From: Lewinellaceae bacterium
GTDB taxonomy: Bacteria > Bacteroidota > Bacteroidia > Chitinophagales > Saprospiraceae
DNA: 64,000 nucleotides
Reading direction: 5' to 3'
Assembly (NCBI GenBank): GCA_020636195.1
Contig: JACJYH010000002.1
Span: forward strand, 62,001 to 126,000
In this document: piece after piece, positions 45,473-55,392 of the stretch
How the letters are laid out: every line of letters begins with the position of its first letter
Position numbering within the stretch: the first letter of the stretch is position 1
Made by a program: the position numbers and the translations under genes
The notes under the pieces: generated by a model
Told to the model about the DNA's origin: nothing
The model's input: the letters and a program-made list of their open reading frames with translations, nothing else
The model's database searches: none

Positions 45473-46441
45473 TTAAAATAAATTTTTGATAATGTCCAAC
45501 TCAGTGATACCTTCAGCTTCTGCCTTGTAGTTGCGCACAATTCTATGTCTAAGCACGTACTCAGCAATGGCTTGTACATCTTCTTTATCTGGAGAATATT
45601 TACCATGAATGGCTGCGTGACACTTAGCACCCAAAACTAAATATTGAGAAGCTCTTGGTCCTGCTCCCCATGAAATAAAATTATTGATTTCAGGCGTGGC
45701 ATGTTTTGTATTTGGACGTGTTTTTGATGCTAGACTTACAGCATATTCTAATACATTGTCGGCGATTGGAATTTTTCTCACCAATGATTGGTAACCCAAA
45801 ATCTCTTCAGCATTCAGTATATGATTGAGTGTATATTTATAATCTGAAGTGGTATTCTTAACCACCAAGACTTCCTCTTCATAACTTGGATAATCGAGTG
45901 GTATATTGAACATAAATCTATCTAATTGGGCTTCCGGTAATGGATAAGTTCCCTCTTGTTCGATTGGATTTTGGGTAGCCAAAACAAAAAATGGTTTTGA
46001 AAGCACATGTCTGGTACCAGAAACTGTAACGGAACGCTCTTGCATGGCTTCTAAAAGTGCCGCTTGTGTCTTGGGAGGCGTTCTGTTGATCTCATCAGCT
46101 AGCAATATATTGGTGAAAAGTGGACCTTTATTGAATTTGAAATGTCTGTTTTCATCCAATATTTCAGATCCTGTAATGTCGGAAGGCATCAAGTCAGGTG
46201 TAAATTGGATGCGTTTGAATGAAAGATCCAATACATCTGCAATGGTTGATACCAATAATGTCTTTGCCAATCCGGGCACACCAACCAATAAGCTGTGGCC
46301 ATTACTAAATAAAGAGATTAAAACACTTTTGACCACATCATCTTGACCGACGATGACTTTTCCAATTTCATTTTTTAATGCCTTATATGCTGAAGATAAA
46401 TTATCCACAGCTTGCACATCTGATATATTTGATTGACTCAT
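45473..46441 (-). CDS. MoxR-family AAA+ ATPase
   Basis: The 322-residue ATPase has Walker A GVPGLAKT (54-61), Walker B LLADEINRTPPKTQAALLEAMQE, sensor ATQNPIEQEGTYPLPEAQLDRF and the lid domain with SWGAGPRASQYLVLGAK near the C-terminus. MoxR proteins act as chaperones that activate partner enzymes and work with von Willebrand factor A proteins; those partners, and the DUF58 protein that usually follows moxR, are absent here. The only same-strand neighbour is the DUF4197 lipoprotein. Its start faces a 317-base gap shared with the sigma factor gene. Confidence 0.93.
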   Translation of the reverse strand: MSQSNISDVQAVDNLSSAYKALKNEIGKVIVGQDDVVKSVLISLFSNGHSLLVGVPGLAKTLLVSTIADVLDLSFKRIQFTPDLMPSDITGSEILDENRHFKFNKGPLFTNILLADEINRTPPKTQAALLEAMQERSVTVSGTRHVLSKPFFVLATQNPIEQEGTYPLPEAQLDRFMFNIPLDYPSYEEEVLVVKNTTSDYKYTLNHILNAEEILGYQSLVRKIPIADNVLEYAVSLASKTRPNTKHATPEINNFISWGAGPRASQYLVLGAKCHAAIHGKYSPDKEDVQAIAEYVLRHRIVRNYKAEAEGITELDIIKNLF

Positions 46442-46758
46442 ATTATTGATAAAGAAGGAATAATAATTAAAATATTTATATAATGTGAAAAGTTTTCTAA
46501 ATGATACTTGATAACCAAGGTCACAAACGGTATTTTTATACGAAATGTTTGAAAATTTCTTTACTTTTATTGATTGAAATGATATTTTTCACTTTGTAAA
46601 TGAAGCTTACCTGATGCCAAATAGATTCATATTCAAGTTTGTAAACCCATTTTCAAAATGTAAAAAAATAGCATATTAAAAATTAAATAATATCATAAAG
46701 GTAACAATTCAATACCTATAGTTGACTTTACAATAGATTTGCAACCTACAGAACAAGC
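46442..46758. other. Intergenic region between moxR-like and sigma factor genes
   Basis: This 317-base AT-rich stretch separates two divergent genes and contains no credible gene. TAGATTTG at 46734-46741, 18 bases before the sigma factor start, fits a -7 box, but the nearest TTG (46722-46724) is only 9 bases upstream of it. I see no promoter match for the moxR side and no inverted repeat of note. Confidence 0.4.
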
Positions 46759-47388
46759 ATGATATCCAATTCTGAGAAATTTGATAAAATACATCACCAG
46801 GTGGAAACAAGTGATTATTATCTTGAAGGTATAAGAACCGGAAATACTCAAGTATTGGAGGCAATTTATGCCGAGTTTTCTGAATTGATTACACGGATGA
46901 TTGTAAATAACAATGGGACAGCAGAAGAAGCAAAGGATATATTTCAAGATGTGCTACTTTCATTTTTTAGACAGTCACAATCAGGGCTTGAAATTCAGTG
47001 CAGTTTTTCGAGTTTCTTAATCATAGCTTGCAAAAGAAGATGGATGAATTATTTGAACTCAAAGTACAAATCCAATACGTACAAGATAGATCAAAAGGAT
47101 CCAACTTTAAACCTAGTAAATGATGATGTTGATGTGTTATTTGAGAATGAATTAAGAATGATTATTGTCAAAAATGCGCTATCGATGATGGATGACTCTT
47201 GTAAGGAAATCATTGAACTTTCATGGCAGACTGATGCAGATGGCAAATTTTTGGGATGGATGGACGTTGCCACAATTTTAAACATGAGTTATGGCTACGT
47301 CCGTAAGAGAGCTTCGGAATGCAAAAATAGATTGATTGAATTAGTTAAAAAAGATAATAGATATAATGAATTACGATATGAACAATAG
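46759..47388 (+). CDS. RNA polymerase sigma factor, ECF-like (sigma-70 family)
   Basis: The 209-residue protein has a region 2-like segment (AIYAEFSELITRMIVNNNGTAEEAKDIFQDVLLSFFRQ, with the core-binding DIFQDV) and a region 4 helix-turn-helix (GWMDVATILNMSYGYVRKRASECKNRLIEL). Region 1 and 3 are missing, as in ECF sigma factors. It would direct RNA polymerase to a small regulon. The downstream membrane protein overlaps by 23 bases and is a candidate regulator, and a giant T9SS adhesin follows 218 bases on, a candidate target. The exact promoter recognised cannot be read from sequence. Confidence 0.9.
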   Translation: MISNSEKFDKIHHQVETSDYYLEGIRTGNTQVLEAIYAEFSELITRMIVNNNGTAEEAKDIFQDVLLSFFRQSQSGLEIQCSFSSFLIIACKRRWMNYLNSKYKSNTYKIDQKDPTLNLVNDDVDVLFENELRMIIVKNALSMMDDSCKEIIELSWQTDADGKFLGWMDVATILNMSYGYVRKRASECKNRLIELVKKDNRYNELRYEQ

Positions 47389-48121
47389 TGATTTTGACAC
47401 CAATAAATTTGATGAGATGTTGAGGATGAATGAATCCTCATTTCAGCAAGCATACAGTCAACTGACTGCAACAGAAAGAAAACAGTTTGAATTGTTTCAA
47501 AAAATCTTTAAGGATGTAGATTACATCAAAAGTTCAAAAATAGCTGAAAGGAAATTTTCAGACCAATTAAATGTACTATCGGAAAAGTATTTCAACCCAC
47601 AAACAGCTCCGAAGTCTAACCCAATGAGAAATTGGATAATTCTAGCCATCTCTTTACTCTTGTTGGTCATTTTGGTTTTATTAGTCAAAGTCTATGCCTC
47701 CTCGCAATACTCCAATGAAAACATATATAAAAATTTAGAAGTTCCTCGAGCTATAGCTATGCGTGGTGAATCAGAGAATCCAAATCTTCTGGGTGACGAA
47801 GTTTCTGAAGAACAATTGAACCTTTACCTGCAAAAAACAGAGTGGACGCCTTCTGAAGCATTTTCTTTCATCCATTACTTTGCTAAACAAGGGGACTGGC
47901 AACAAGTTTTAGAGAAAAATGAACTACTTATGAATTTCGGTGATCTTTACCTTCATGAGTATTATCTCAATAAAATCAATGCATTTTTACACCTTAATGA
48001 TAGGAACCAAGCAAAAAATTTGGCTAAAACAGCAATGTCTGATAAGAGAATTTTCAATAATTATGTTTTTATTGAGATCTATAACAAACTAAATAATTCA
48101 TTAGGAGAATTATTTAATTAG
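47366..48121 (+). CDS. Single-pass membrane protein, putative anti-sigma factor
   Basis: The 251-residue protein has a helical N-terminal cytoplasmic part of ~88 residues (FDEMLRMNESSFQQAYSQLTATERKQ), one membrane helix (~90-110, WIILAISLLLLVILVLLVKVY), and a C-terminal extracytoplasmic part with a TPR-like helical pattern (DWQQVLEKNELLMNFGDLYLHEYYLNKINAFLHLNDRNQAKNLAKTAM). It overlaps the sigma gene by 23 bases, so translation is coupled. The topology and linkage fit an anti-sigma factor, but I see no zinc-binding ZAS motif. An alternative ATG at 47378 (codon 5) cannot be excluded. Confidence 0.7.
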   Translation: MNYDMNNSDFDTNKFDEMLRMNESSFQQAYSQLTATERKQFELFQKIFKDVDYIKSSKIAERKFSDQLNVLSEKYFNPQTAPKSNPMRNWIILAISLLLLVILVLLVKVYASSQYSNENIYKNLEVPRAIAMRGESENPNLLGDEVSEEQLNLYLQKTEWTPSEAFSFIHYFAKQGDWQQVLEKNELLMNFGDLYLHEYYLNKINAFLHLNDRNQAKNLAKTAMSDKRIFNNYVFIEIYNKLNNSLGELFN

Positions 48122-48339
48122 AACTTATAATGAATAGGTTATCAGAAAGAAACACATTATATAAAAAAACAGCACCTATGTAGAAATTTCAAAAAAAGTT
48201 TACATTATGTTACTTTCGTTTCTTAGGAAGTCCTAACTTTGTAAGTTATTTCAGGTTTCCCAATGAATTTATTGTTCTTTTTTATGTAGTAAGTGGATAT
48301 CCTTATTGCAGGTCATACATTGTTAAGTTAGGTACATAC

Positions 48340-51300
48340 ATGAAATTTCGTTTCACTTGGATTTTACTCTTTTTTCCCATTTTATTTTGGTCGCAAAGTT
48401 CATTTGCACAGTGCGGCATAACCTCACAAGTAATTATTGAAGATTTAGAAAATGGAATGCCGGATACCACAAATATTTCACTTAATGTGTCTGGTGCATC
48501 GATCAACGATTTATCTTTATCTAATCAATGTGTGCAATATATTGAATTAGAATTTAGCCATCCATTTGTGAAAGAATTGTGGTTCGAATTGATCTCTCCA
48601 TCAGGTCAAGTTGTACAACTCACCGGTGGAAATATTACGGCTTACAATTCTGACTTTATAAAATGGAACATTGGCTTCGAGAACTGTGCTGTAGGTGCGA
48701 GTCCTGATCCGGGATTTGAAAGCATTTGGGATAACGATCAAGACTGGTTGAGTTTTGTCACCTACACAGGAACTTACTACCCATTTAGCGGTTGCTTAGA
48801 AGATTTTGATTCTGGTCCTGTCAACGGCACATGGACTTTAAGATGTATAGATTTTCAGGATTTTGGAAAAGGAAAAGTCACCAAATTCAATATTCATTTT
48901 TGCAATACATCAGGAATAGCTTGCGGCGAATGCGAGCTAGATCCCGGTGATATTCAAAACGAAGACATCAATGTGTGTCAAGGGTCTTCCCAGTTGAATC
49001 TGACCTTAGATAAGGTATTTAATATACACCCTCAGAATCCTTCCCAATATAATTATGAGAACGTGATTTTCAAGGATAGTAATATATTTAGATATTCTAC
49101 CACATCAAATTTTCAGTCGCTCTCAGCAGGAACATACACCATTTGTGGGTTGCAATACACAGATAGTAACAAATCCATTTTGCCTACACTACAATCCGTG
49201 TATACACCATTATCCTTGAGTCAGTATTTTGATTCACACGGGTATTGTGCAGCTGTTTCACAAGAATGTATGACAATTGTTATTGAAGATACAAATCCTT
49301 CCACTTCAATTTTCGAAACTATTTGTGAAGGCTCAACCTATAAAGTAAATAATAAAGACTTCTCAGCTGAAGGCGTCTATGAAATCAAAATTCCAAATGG
49401 ACAATGCGATAGTATCGTGATATTAAATTTAAGTGTAGTCAGTTTAAAAGGACAATTAGATTCTGACAGAGACACTGTAGGATGTTTTGCGAATTCAAAT
49501 TCCATATGGATTACCAATGAAGGTACACCTGTAGCGTCATTGCAATATGATTGGTACAGTCCAAATAGCACCTTTACCTTTGATTCCAATATTCCGGACA
49601 TCATCGACGTCAGAAATCCTGGCGTGTACTGCGGTATTATTTCTTCACAAATTCAAAATGGAATTTGCAGAGACACAGTATGCAAAGAAATATTTCCCGA
49701 TCAGACGATACCACAGCTAACTTTGCTCACCGACACCATTACTTGTGTCCGTACAAATGTGGACATTTCTGTTTCTGCCAATAGAACCATCAGTGAGATC
49801 GAATGGTTGGATCCATCCGGGCAACCTGTTGGACAGAATGACAACCCACTAAATGTGGCTACTTCCGGTTGGTACAAAGTGTATGTGACAGCAGATAATG
49901 GTTGCATTAAAAAAGATTCTGTATTTGTTCCTCAGAATATAGCTTTTCCATCAGTGACCATTGCAACAGATACATTGACCTGTTTTACAGATAGCATCAA
50001 AATAAGTGTTGATCAGCCTGCTGGGTCATCATATTCATATTTGTGGTCAGGTGTACCTGCTCAGTATGTTTCAGTCAAAGAGCCCTATGTTTATGTAGGT
50101 GGTATGCTTCAGTTGGATGTTACAGATTCTCACAATGGATGTGTAAGTCATTTTGCCCACTTTGTTGATGAGAATCGCACAACTCCTTCGATTGAGGTAG
50201 AAGTAGATAAAATCAATTGTCTTAAAACTTCAGTCAACCCAAAAGTTTCTTCTAATCACACCATTTCAACTTATCAATGGAGCGGTAGCGGATTATCATC
50301 AACGGCCACAAGTCCTGATATTACAGATGATGGTTTGTATCGAGTGACCATTACTTCACAGGAGAACGGATGCGAGAACAATACATCTTTTATTGTCGAA
50401 AAAGATACATTGGTGCCTATATTGGATATCAGGGCAGATTCATTGACTTGCCACGTGGATAGCATCCAAATTTTAGTCAATACAAATGTGAATTTGATAT
50501 CAACAGCGTGGACAGGCCCATTTGGATTTTCAAGTTCTGAGAAGGATCCTTTTGTAAAAAATAAAGGGCAATATCACATCAGATTTCAAAGTGAAAATGG
50601 GTGCTATGGCGAACAAGATTATACTGTAGTGAACTCAAAGGATGTTCCTTTCGCCATTTTTAAGGTGGACACGCTTACATGTATTAAACCAGAATCTGAG
50701 GGGATTTTACTATATGCAGATGGTGTGTATACCTATGCATGGTCAGGTCCCAATGTGATGAATGAAAATACATCATCTCCAAAATTTTTAGAACAAGGAA
50801 CCTATGTGGTGACTATCACAAATCCTATAAGTGGCTGTATTGAAAAAGATGAATATTCAGTTTCAGACACTAGGGTGTATCCGATTGCAGATATAGACAT
50901 TCCAATTTTAGATTGTGTCAAGGACAGTGTGCAAGTCACATTTAAAAATACGGATTTTACGGAGATTAGTATCAATGGTCCACTGTCTTTTGTTTCCAAT
51001 GTCCCAAATCCATTTGTGAAATATGCAGGAGTTTATACTTACTCTCTAAAAAATGACCAAGAATGTGTTACGACTGGGGATTTTGAAGTCATTCATAACG
51101 ATGAAATTCCTTCTATCAGTGCGTTAGTAGATACCATCACTTGTTCAAATCCGAAGGCTACATTGAAAGCAATTTCATCAATTCAAAACACAGTTTTTGA
51201 ATGGTTGGATTCTGATGGAAAAGTGTATTCGGGCGACAGTGTATTGGTTTCTTCGGGAAATACTATAAGTGTGGTGGGAACAGCTCCTAATCAATGTAAA

Positions 51301-53760
51301 AATATCTTGTCTATAACTATACCTTATGATACAATACCACCAAGCATCAGCATCAAAACTCCTGAAGCTATCAAGTGTAAAAAAGAAAGTGTAGTGTTGA
51401 AAGTTGAATCAACAAATTCAGATGTAAGTTATAATTGGGAAGGTCAAAATTCAATGCTTGACAGCCTCACAGTGAGCGCAGGAGGAAAATACAAAGTTAC
51501 CGGAATAAGAAAAAATGGATGTATAAACTCAGCAGAAGTGACTGTGATAGATGAGCGAGTTTATCCACAAGCCACAGAAAATCACACGAATATCAATTGT
51601 AAGGATACACTAGCTAATATCACTATCAATCCAATTACATCTCTCCAAAATATTATTTGGGATAATGTTCAAAATCCTATCCTCATTCCTGATGGTAGAA
51701 CTACATTTAAAACCAGTAAAGCCGGCAGATATATTTACACCCTGTATAACCCCGAAGGATGTAAACTGTCAGATACTTTAACTATTCTCGCGGATACTAT
51801 CCGACCAAAAGTTATTCAAGTGTATTTAGATACCATTGATTGCTTCAATTCAAGTGTGACCATCGGAGTAAAAACCGATGCGATTGTCAATTCTTATACT
51901 TGGAATGGACAAGGATTGAACAATTTTAAAGGTGATTCTACCATATTGGTTAGCTCTCCGGGCATATATACATTGGATATTGTGTCATTAAATTTTTGTA
52001 AAACTCAGCAGGGTTTTGATGTAATAAAATCCATTGAGTTGCCGGAATACACCAAATTTACAGATACTTTGACATGTGATAAAGGTAAAGTAAAGATAGG
52101 GGTCATTCCTATTTCATCTGTTAGTAGTTATTTTTGGAGCGGACCTTCAGGGTTCAATAACACCCAAGAACCAATTGTATCTTCTTCCGGAGTATATCAG
52201 GTCACCATTACCGGAACTAATGGATGCAAATCCTTTGATAGCATAAAAGTGGAAATAAATGTTGAAAAACCCATATTCAGTATTCAAGATACAATTTTGT
52301 TGCCATGTGATACATCAGCCATAGATTTTAGGGTCACAACAGATGAAAATATTTTAAGATATAAGTGGCGTTTACCTAATGGTGTTTTTCTCACTGATTC
52401 AGTAATCCATACCAACCAACATGGTGAATATTCGGTCCAGTTAACAGGAGCAAATGGATGTGTAAGTTTAGCAAAGGAATTTTTAGTTTTAATAGATTCT
52501 GTTCCACCTGCCTTCACATATATGTCCGATACAATAACGTGTTCTACTTCTACGATTTCATTGGCAGCGTCATCAAGTGATCCCGATGCGATGTACACAT
52601 GGATATCACCCAACGGTTTAAGCAACACTGCACCATCTCTTACTACATCAGAAGCAGGCGATTATATATTGATAGTTTCCAATTTACAAAAATGCAAGGA
52701 TAGTATTTTGGTGACAGTTCCTATTGATACACTCACACCCAATATAACTGTTCAACAAATTGGAGAAGTGGAATGTAAAAATGGATTGATCAGCTTGGAT
52801 ACAAAAAATAATGGTTCAGCACAACCTATGACCTATCAATGGAAGACACAAGATGGCCAGATTATTTCAGGTGATCAAACTTCTATTTTGGAAGCAAACG
52901 GCGCAGGGACATATACACTTTCAGTAGAAAATTTATCCAATGGATGTAAGTTGACAGAAGACATAAAAGTGATTTCCATTCCTCCGCGATTCAATGAAAT
53001 TTCTACTACTGATATACCACCATTTTGTGAGAATATATATGACGGGCGGATAGTCATAGATAGTATGAATGGGCAAGCACCATACAATATTACGGTAAAT
53101 GGAGTTACCTATGAGACCTTTGCGTTTACCAATTTACCACCGGATATGTATGCTATTCATGCTGAAGATGTTAATGGATGTATTGTGGACAAGATCATTG
53201 ATTTAAGCAGTACTTTTGATTTTAATTTACAAATTCCGACGGAATACTTGATAAACTTTGGTGATTCTTTGACATTGACTCCGCTCTACACTGTTGATAC
53301 CACAGGAAATGTTGGGCTTAACTGGTATATTGGTACCACATTGATTTGCGAAAATTGTGATCATCTATCGGTGCAACCACTGAAAAATACCATTTATACT
53401 ATTGATTATTCTTACAATGAATATTGCGGGGAAACAAAAGAAGTTTTGGTAAAAGTCAATAATCAAATTGCTGATGCCATTCCAAATATATTCAGGCCAA
53501 GATCAACGCAAGGAAATGATATTTTCTTTATTCCGCAAGTCAGAGGCATTGAGAGGGTAATGGGTTTATACATTTTTGATGCTTGGGCAGAAAACGTCTT
53601 TTCTGTAGAAAATGTGCCTTCAGGGGACATTACATATGGGTGGGATGGTACCTTTAATGGTGACAATTGTGCAGAGGGTGTTTATGTAGTTATTGTAAAA
53701 CTTTTATTGGCGGATGGCACCATTTGGAACTATCAAACATCGGTGACATTACTGCGTTAA
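48340..53760 (+). CDS. Giant T9SS type B surface adhesin with P-domain and tandem repeats
   Basis: This 1806-residue secreted protein starts with a signal peptide (to ~SSFA) and a proprotein-convertase P-domain (~25-190; ELEFSHPFVKELWFELISPSG, NGTWTLRCIDFQDFG). Next is a Cys-containing region, then about 14 tandem ~77-residue beta repeats (~465-1545), each opening with a D(T/S)(I/L)TC-like motif and closing with GxYxVTxxxxxGC. A SprB-type repeat (~1550-1630) and the type B sorting domain (last ~95; IPNIFRPRSTQGNDIF, GWDGTFNGDNCAEGVYVV) follow. It should be anchored outside the cell and act in adhesion or gliding. TAACTTTG at 48234-48241 fits a -7 box. It follows a sigma/membrane protein pair. 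Confidence 0.92.
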   Translation: MKFRFTWILLFFPILFWSQSSFAQCGITSQVIIEDLENGMPDTTNISLNVSGASINDLSLSNQCVQYIELEFSHPFVKELWFELISPSGQVVQLTGGNITAYNSDFIKWNIGFENCAVGASPDPGFESIWDNDQDWLSFVTYTGTYYPFSGCLEDFDSGPVNGTWTLRCIDFQDFGKGKVTKFNIHFCNTSGIACGECELDPGDIQNEDINVCQGSSQLNLTLDKVFNIHPQNPSQYNYENVIFKDSNIFRYSTTSNFQSLSAGTYTICGLQYTDSNKSILPTLQSVYTPLSLSQYFDSHGYCAAVSQECMTIVIEDTNPSTSIFETICEGSTYKVNNKDFSAEGVYEIKIPNGQCDSIVILNLSVVSLKGQLDSDRDTVGCFANSNSIWITNEGTPVASLQYDWYSPNSTFTFDSNIPDIIDVRNPGVYCGIISSQIQNGICRDTVCKEIFPDQTIPQLTLLTDTITCVRTNVDISVSANRTISEIEWLDPSGQPVGQNDNPLNVATSGWYKVYVTADNGCIKKDSVFVPQNIAFPSVTIATDTLTCFTDSIKISVDQPAGSSYSYLWSGVPAQYVSVKEPYVYVGGMLQLDVTDSHNGCVSHFAHFVDENRTTPSIEVEVDKINCLKTSVNPKVSSNHTISTYQWSGSGLSSTATSPDITDDGLYRVTITSQENGCENNTSFIVEKDTLVPILDIRADSLTCHVDSIQILVNTNVNLISTAWTGPFGFSSSEKDPFVKNKGQYHIRFQSENGCYGEQDYTVVNSKDVPFAIFKVDTLTCIKPESEGILLYADGVYTYAWSGPNVMNENTSSPKFLEQGTYVVTITNPISGCIEKDEYSVSDTRVYPIADIDIPILDCVKDSVQVTFKNTDFTEISINGPLSFVSNVPNPFVKYAGVYTYSLKNDQECVTTGDFEVIHNDEIPSISALVDTITCSNPKATLKAISSIQNTVFEWLDSDGKVYSGDSVLVSSGNTISVVGTAPNQCKNILSITIPYDTIPPSISIKTPEAIKCKKESVVLKVESTNSDVSYNWEGQNSMLDSLTVSAGGKYKVTGIRKNGCINSAEVTVIDERVYPQATENHTNINCKDTLANITINPITSLQNIIWDNVQNPILIPDGRTTFKTSKAGRYIYTLYNPEGCKLSDTLTILADTIRPKVIQVYLDTIDCFNSSVTIGVKTDAIVNSYTWNGQGLNNFKGDSTILVSSPGIYTLDIVSLNFCKTQQGFDVIKSIELPEYTKFTDTLTCDKGKVKIGVIPISSVSSYFWSGPSGFNNTQEPIVSSSGVYQVTITGTNGCKSFDSIKVEINVEKPIFSIQDTILLPCDTSAIDFRVTTDENILRYKWRLPNGVFLTDSVIHTNQHGEYSVQLTGANGCVSLAKEFLVLIDSVPPAFTYMSDTITCSTSTISLAASSSDPDAMYTWISPNGLSNTAPSLTTSEAGDYILIVSNLQKCKDSILVTVPIDTLTPNITVQQIGEVECKNGLISLDTKNNGSAQPMTYQWKTQDGQIISGDQTSILEANGAGTYTLSVENLSNGCKLTEDIKVISIPPRFNEISTTDIPPFCENIYDGRIVIDSMNGQAPYNITVNGVTYETFAFTNLPPDMYAIHAEDVNGCIVDKIIDLSSTFDFNLQIPTEYLINFGDSLTLTPLYTVDTTGNVGLNWYIGTTLICENCDHLSVQPLKNTIYTIDYSYNEYCGETKEVLVKVNNQIADAIPNIFRPRSTQGNDIFFIPQVRGIERVMGLYIFDAWAENVFSVENVPSGDITYGWDGTFNGDNCAEGVYVVIVKLLLADGTIWNYQTSVTLLR
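49710..52980 (+). repeat. Tandem ~77-residue repeats inside the giant adhesin gene
   Basis: Fourteen Ig/cadherin-like repeats are encoded in series. Most start with a Cys after an acidic strand (DTITCVRT, DTLTCFTD, DSLTCHVD, DTLTCIKP, DTITCSNP, DTIDCFNS, DTLTCDKG, DTITCSTS) and end with GC (NGC, SGC, EGC). Others are diverged (EAIKCKKE, TNINCKDT, GEVECKNG). At DNA level the copies differ throughout, so this is an old duplication series rather than a recent expansion. Confidence 0.75.
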
Positions 53761-53903
53761 ACATACTTACAATAACAAATTTAAATTCTTTGCAATACAT
53801 TAACAGGTGTGAATAAACAAATGTAATACTTTTGCCATTGTGTTTTTTACAATTAGTGGTCTCCTTATACACTGATTTTTTATTTTTCAATATCCTATTT
53901 TAT

Positions 53904-55388
53904 ATGTTTTCATCCAACTCAAAACTGTTTCTGTATAATAGTTTGTCTCGACAAAAAGAAGAGTTCATTCCACTGAATGAAGGAAAAGTAGGCATGTATG
54001 TGTGTGGACCCACAGTATATAGCGATGTGCATTTAGGAAACTGTAGGACTTTTATCAGTTTTGACGTGATTTATCGATATTTGACATTTTTAGGATACAA
54101 AGTAAGATACGTCAGAAATATCACTGATGTAGGACATATGCTGGATGATGGGGAAGATAGAATGTCAAAAGGGGCAAGAATTGATCAACTAGAACCCATG
54201 GAAGTAGCCCAAAAATATTCCAATGGTTTTCATGATGTTATGAGGGTATTCAATGTGTTATCACCATCTATTGAACCAAGAGCAACAGGACACATTCCTG
54301 AACAAATCGAAATGGTGGAGCAAATTTTAGAAAATGGATTGGCATACGAACGAAATGGGTCAGTGTATTTTGATACATTGAAATTTGCAGAAAAAACCAA
54401 TCAATATGGTGTGCTTTCGGGTAGAATCATCGATGATCTGATCGCAGAATCAAGAGATAACCTCAAAAATCAAAGCGAAAAGAATCATCCTTCTGACTTT
54501 GCCATTTGGATGAAAGCTTCTGATGAACATTTGATGCGATGGAATTCTCCTTGGTCAGTGGGATTTCCGGGATGGCATTTGGAGTGTAGTGCAATGAGTA
54601 CCAAGTACTTAGGAGAAAAATTTGATATTCATGGCGGAGGAAACGATTTGAAGTTTCCACATCACGAAAATGAAATAGCTCAGAATGTTGGAGCTTGTGG
54701 GCATCAACCTGCCACCTATTGGTTGCACACGAATATGCTCCTAATGAATGGCAAGAAAATGTCAAAAAGCGATGGCAATACGATTTCTCCGAAAGAATTA
54801 TTTGAAGGAGATAGCGTGCATGTCACCAAAGGATATTCTCCTATGACTGTAAGGTTTTTTATGCTTCAATCACATTACAGGTCACCAAACGACTTGACTG
54901 ATGATGGTCTTCAAGCAGGAGAAAAAGCATTCAGGAGAATCCTCGAAGCTATAAAATCTTTGAACAAAATTCAAGGGTCATCTGAGCAAGGTAGTATGGA
55001 TGACAAGATTGATAATTTGATCTCTCTCGCTTGGGAAGATATGAATGATGATTTCAATGTCCCGAAAGCACTTTCTCGCGTTTTTGAGCTGGTCACAATT
55101 ATTAATACACTGAAGGAAAATAAATCTGAAACTATTTCTGTTTTATCTTTGGATCGTTGTAAGAAATTTTTCAATGACTTTATTTTTAATGTTTTAGGAT
55201 TGGCAGATGATACTGTCGAAGGTCATGGACCAATGGATGGACTTATGGATATCATTTTGAAAATCAGAAAGCAAGCACGTGAACAGAAGGATTGGAATAC
55301 ATCTGATTTGATTAGAAATGGATTGAATGACTTAGGTATAACTGTCAAAGATGGTAAGGAAAATACGGAATGGATTATTAATAATTAA
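53904..55388 (+). CDS. cysS: Cysteinyl-tRNA synthetase
   Basis: The start is ATG 53904 (MFSSNSKLFLYNSLSRQKEEF); upstream in-frame sequence is hydrophobic and not homologous. The 494-residue class I synthetase shows the zinc Cys34 in YVCGPTVYSDVHLGN (HIGH-type HLGN, 43-46), the second zinc segment PGWHLECSAM, HHENEIAQ and KMSKSDGN. An insertion after KMSKS (ELFEGDSVHVTKGYSPMTVRFF) is a Bacteroidota feature as far as I know. TACTTTTG at 53827-53834 could be a -7 box. The M28 peptidase gene begins 4 bases after the stop. Confidence 0.96.
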   Translation: MFSSNSKLFLYNSLSRQKEEFIPLNEGKVGMYVCGPTVYSDVHLGNCRTFISFDVIYRYLTFLGYKVRYVRNITDVGHMLDDGEDRMSKGARIDQLEPMEVAQKYSNGFHDVMRVFNVLSPSIEPRATGHIPEQIEMVEQILENGLAYERNGSVYFDTLKFAEKTNQYGVLSGRIIDDLIAESRDNLKNQSEKNHPSDFAIWMKASDEHLMRWNSPWSVGFPGWHLECSAMSTKYLGEKFDIHGGGNDLKFPHHENEIAQNVGACGHQPATYWLHTNMLLMNGKKMSKSDGNTISPKELFEGDSVHVTKGYSPMTVRFFMLQSHYRSPNDLTDDGLQAGEKAFRRILEAIKSLNKIQGSSEQGSMDDKIDNLISLAWEDMNDDFNVPKALSRVFELVTIINTLKENKSETISVLSLDRCKKFFNDFIFNVLGLADDTVEGHGPMDGLMDIILKIRKQAREQKDWNTSDLIRNGLNDLGITVKDGKENTEWIINN

Positions 55389-55392
55389 TGGT

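Noticed and set aside
46722..46741. TTG...TAGATTTG as a full promoter for the sigma factor gene
   Set aside because: The spacing is 9 bases, far below the 17-23 needed, so only the -7-like half is noted.
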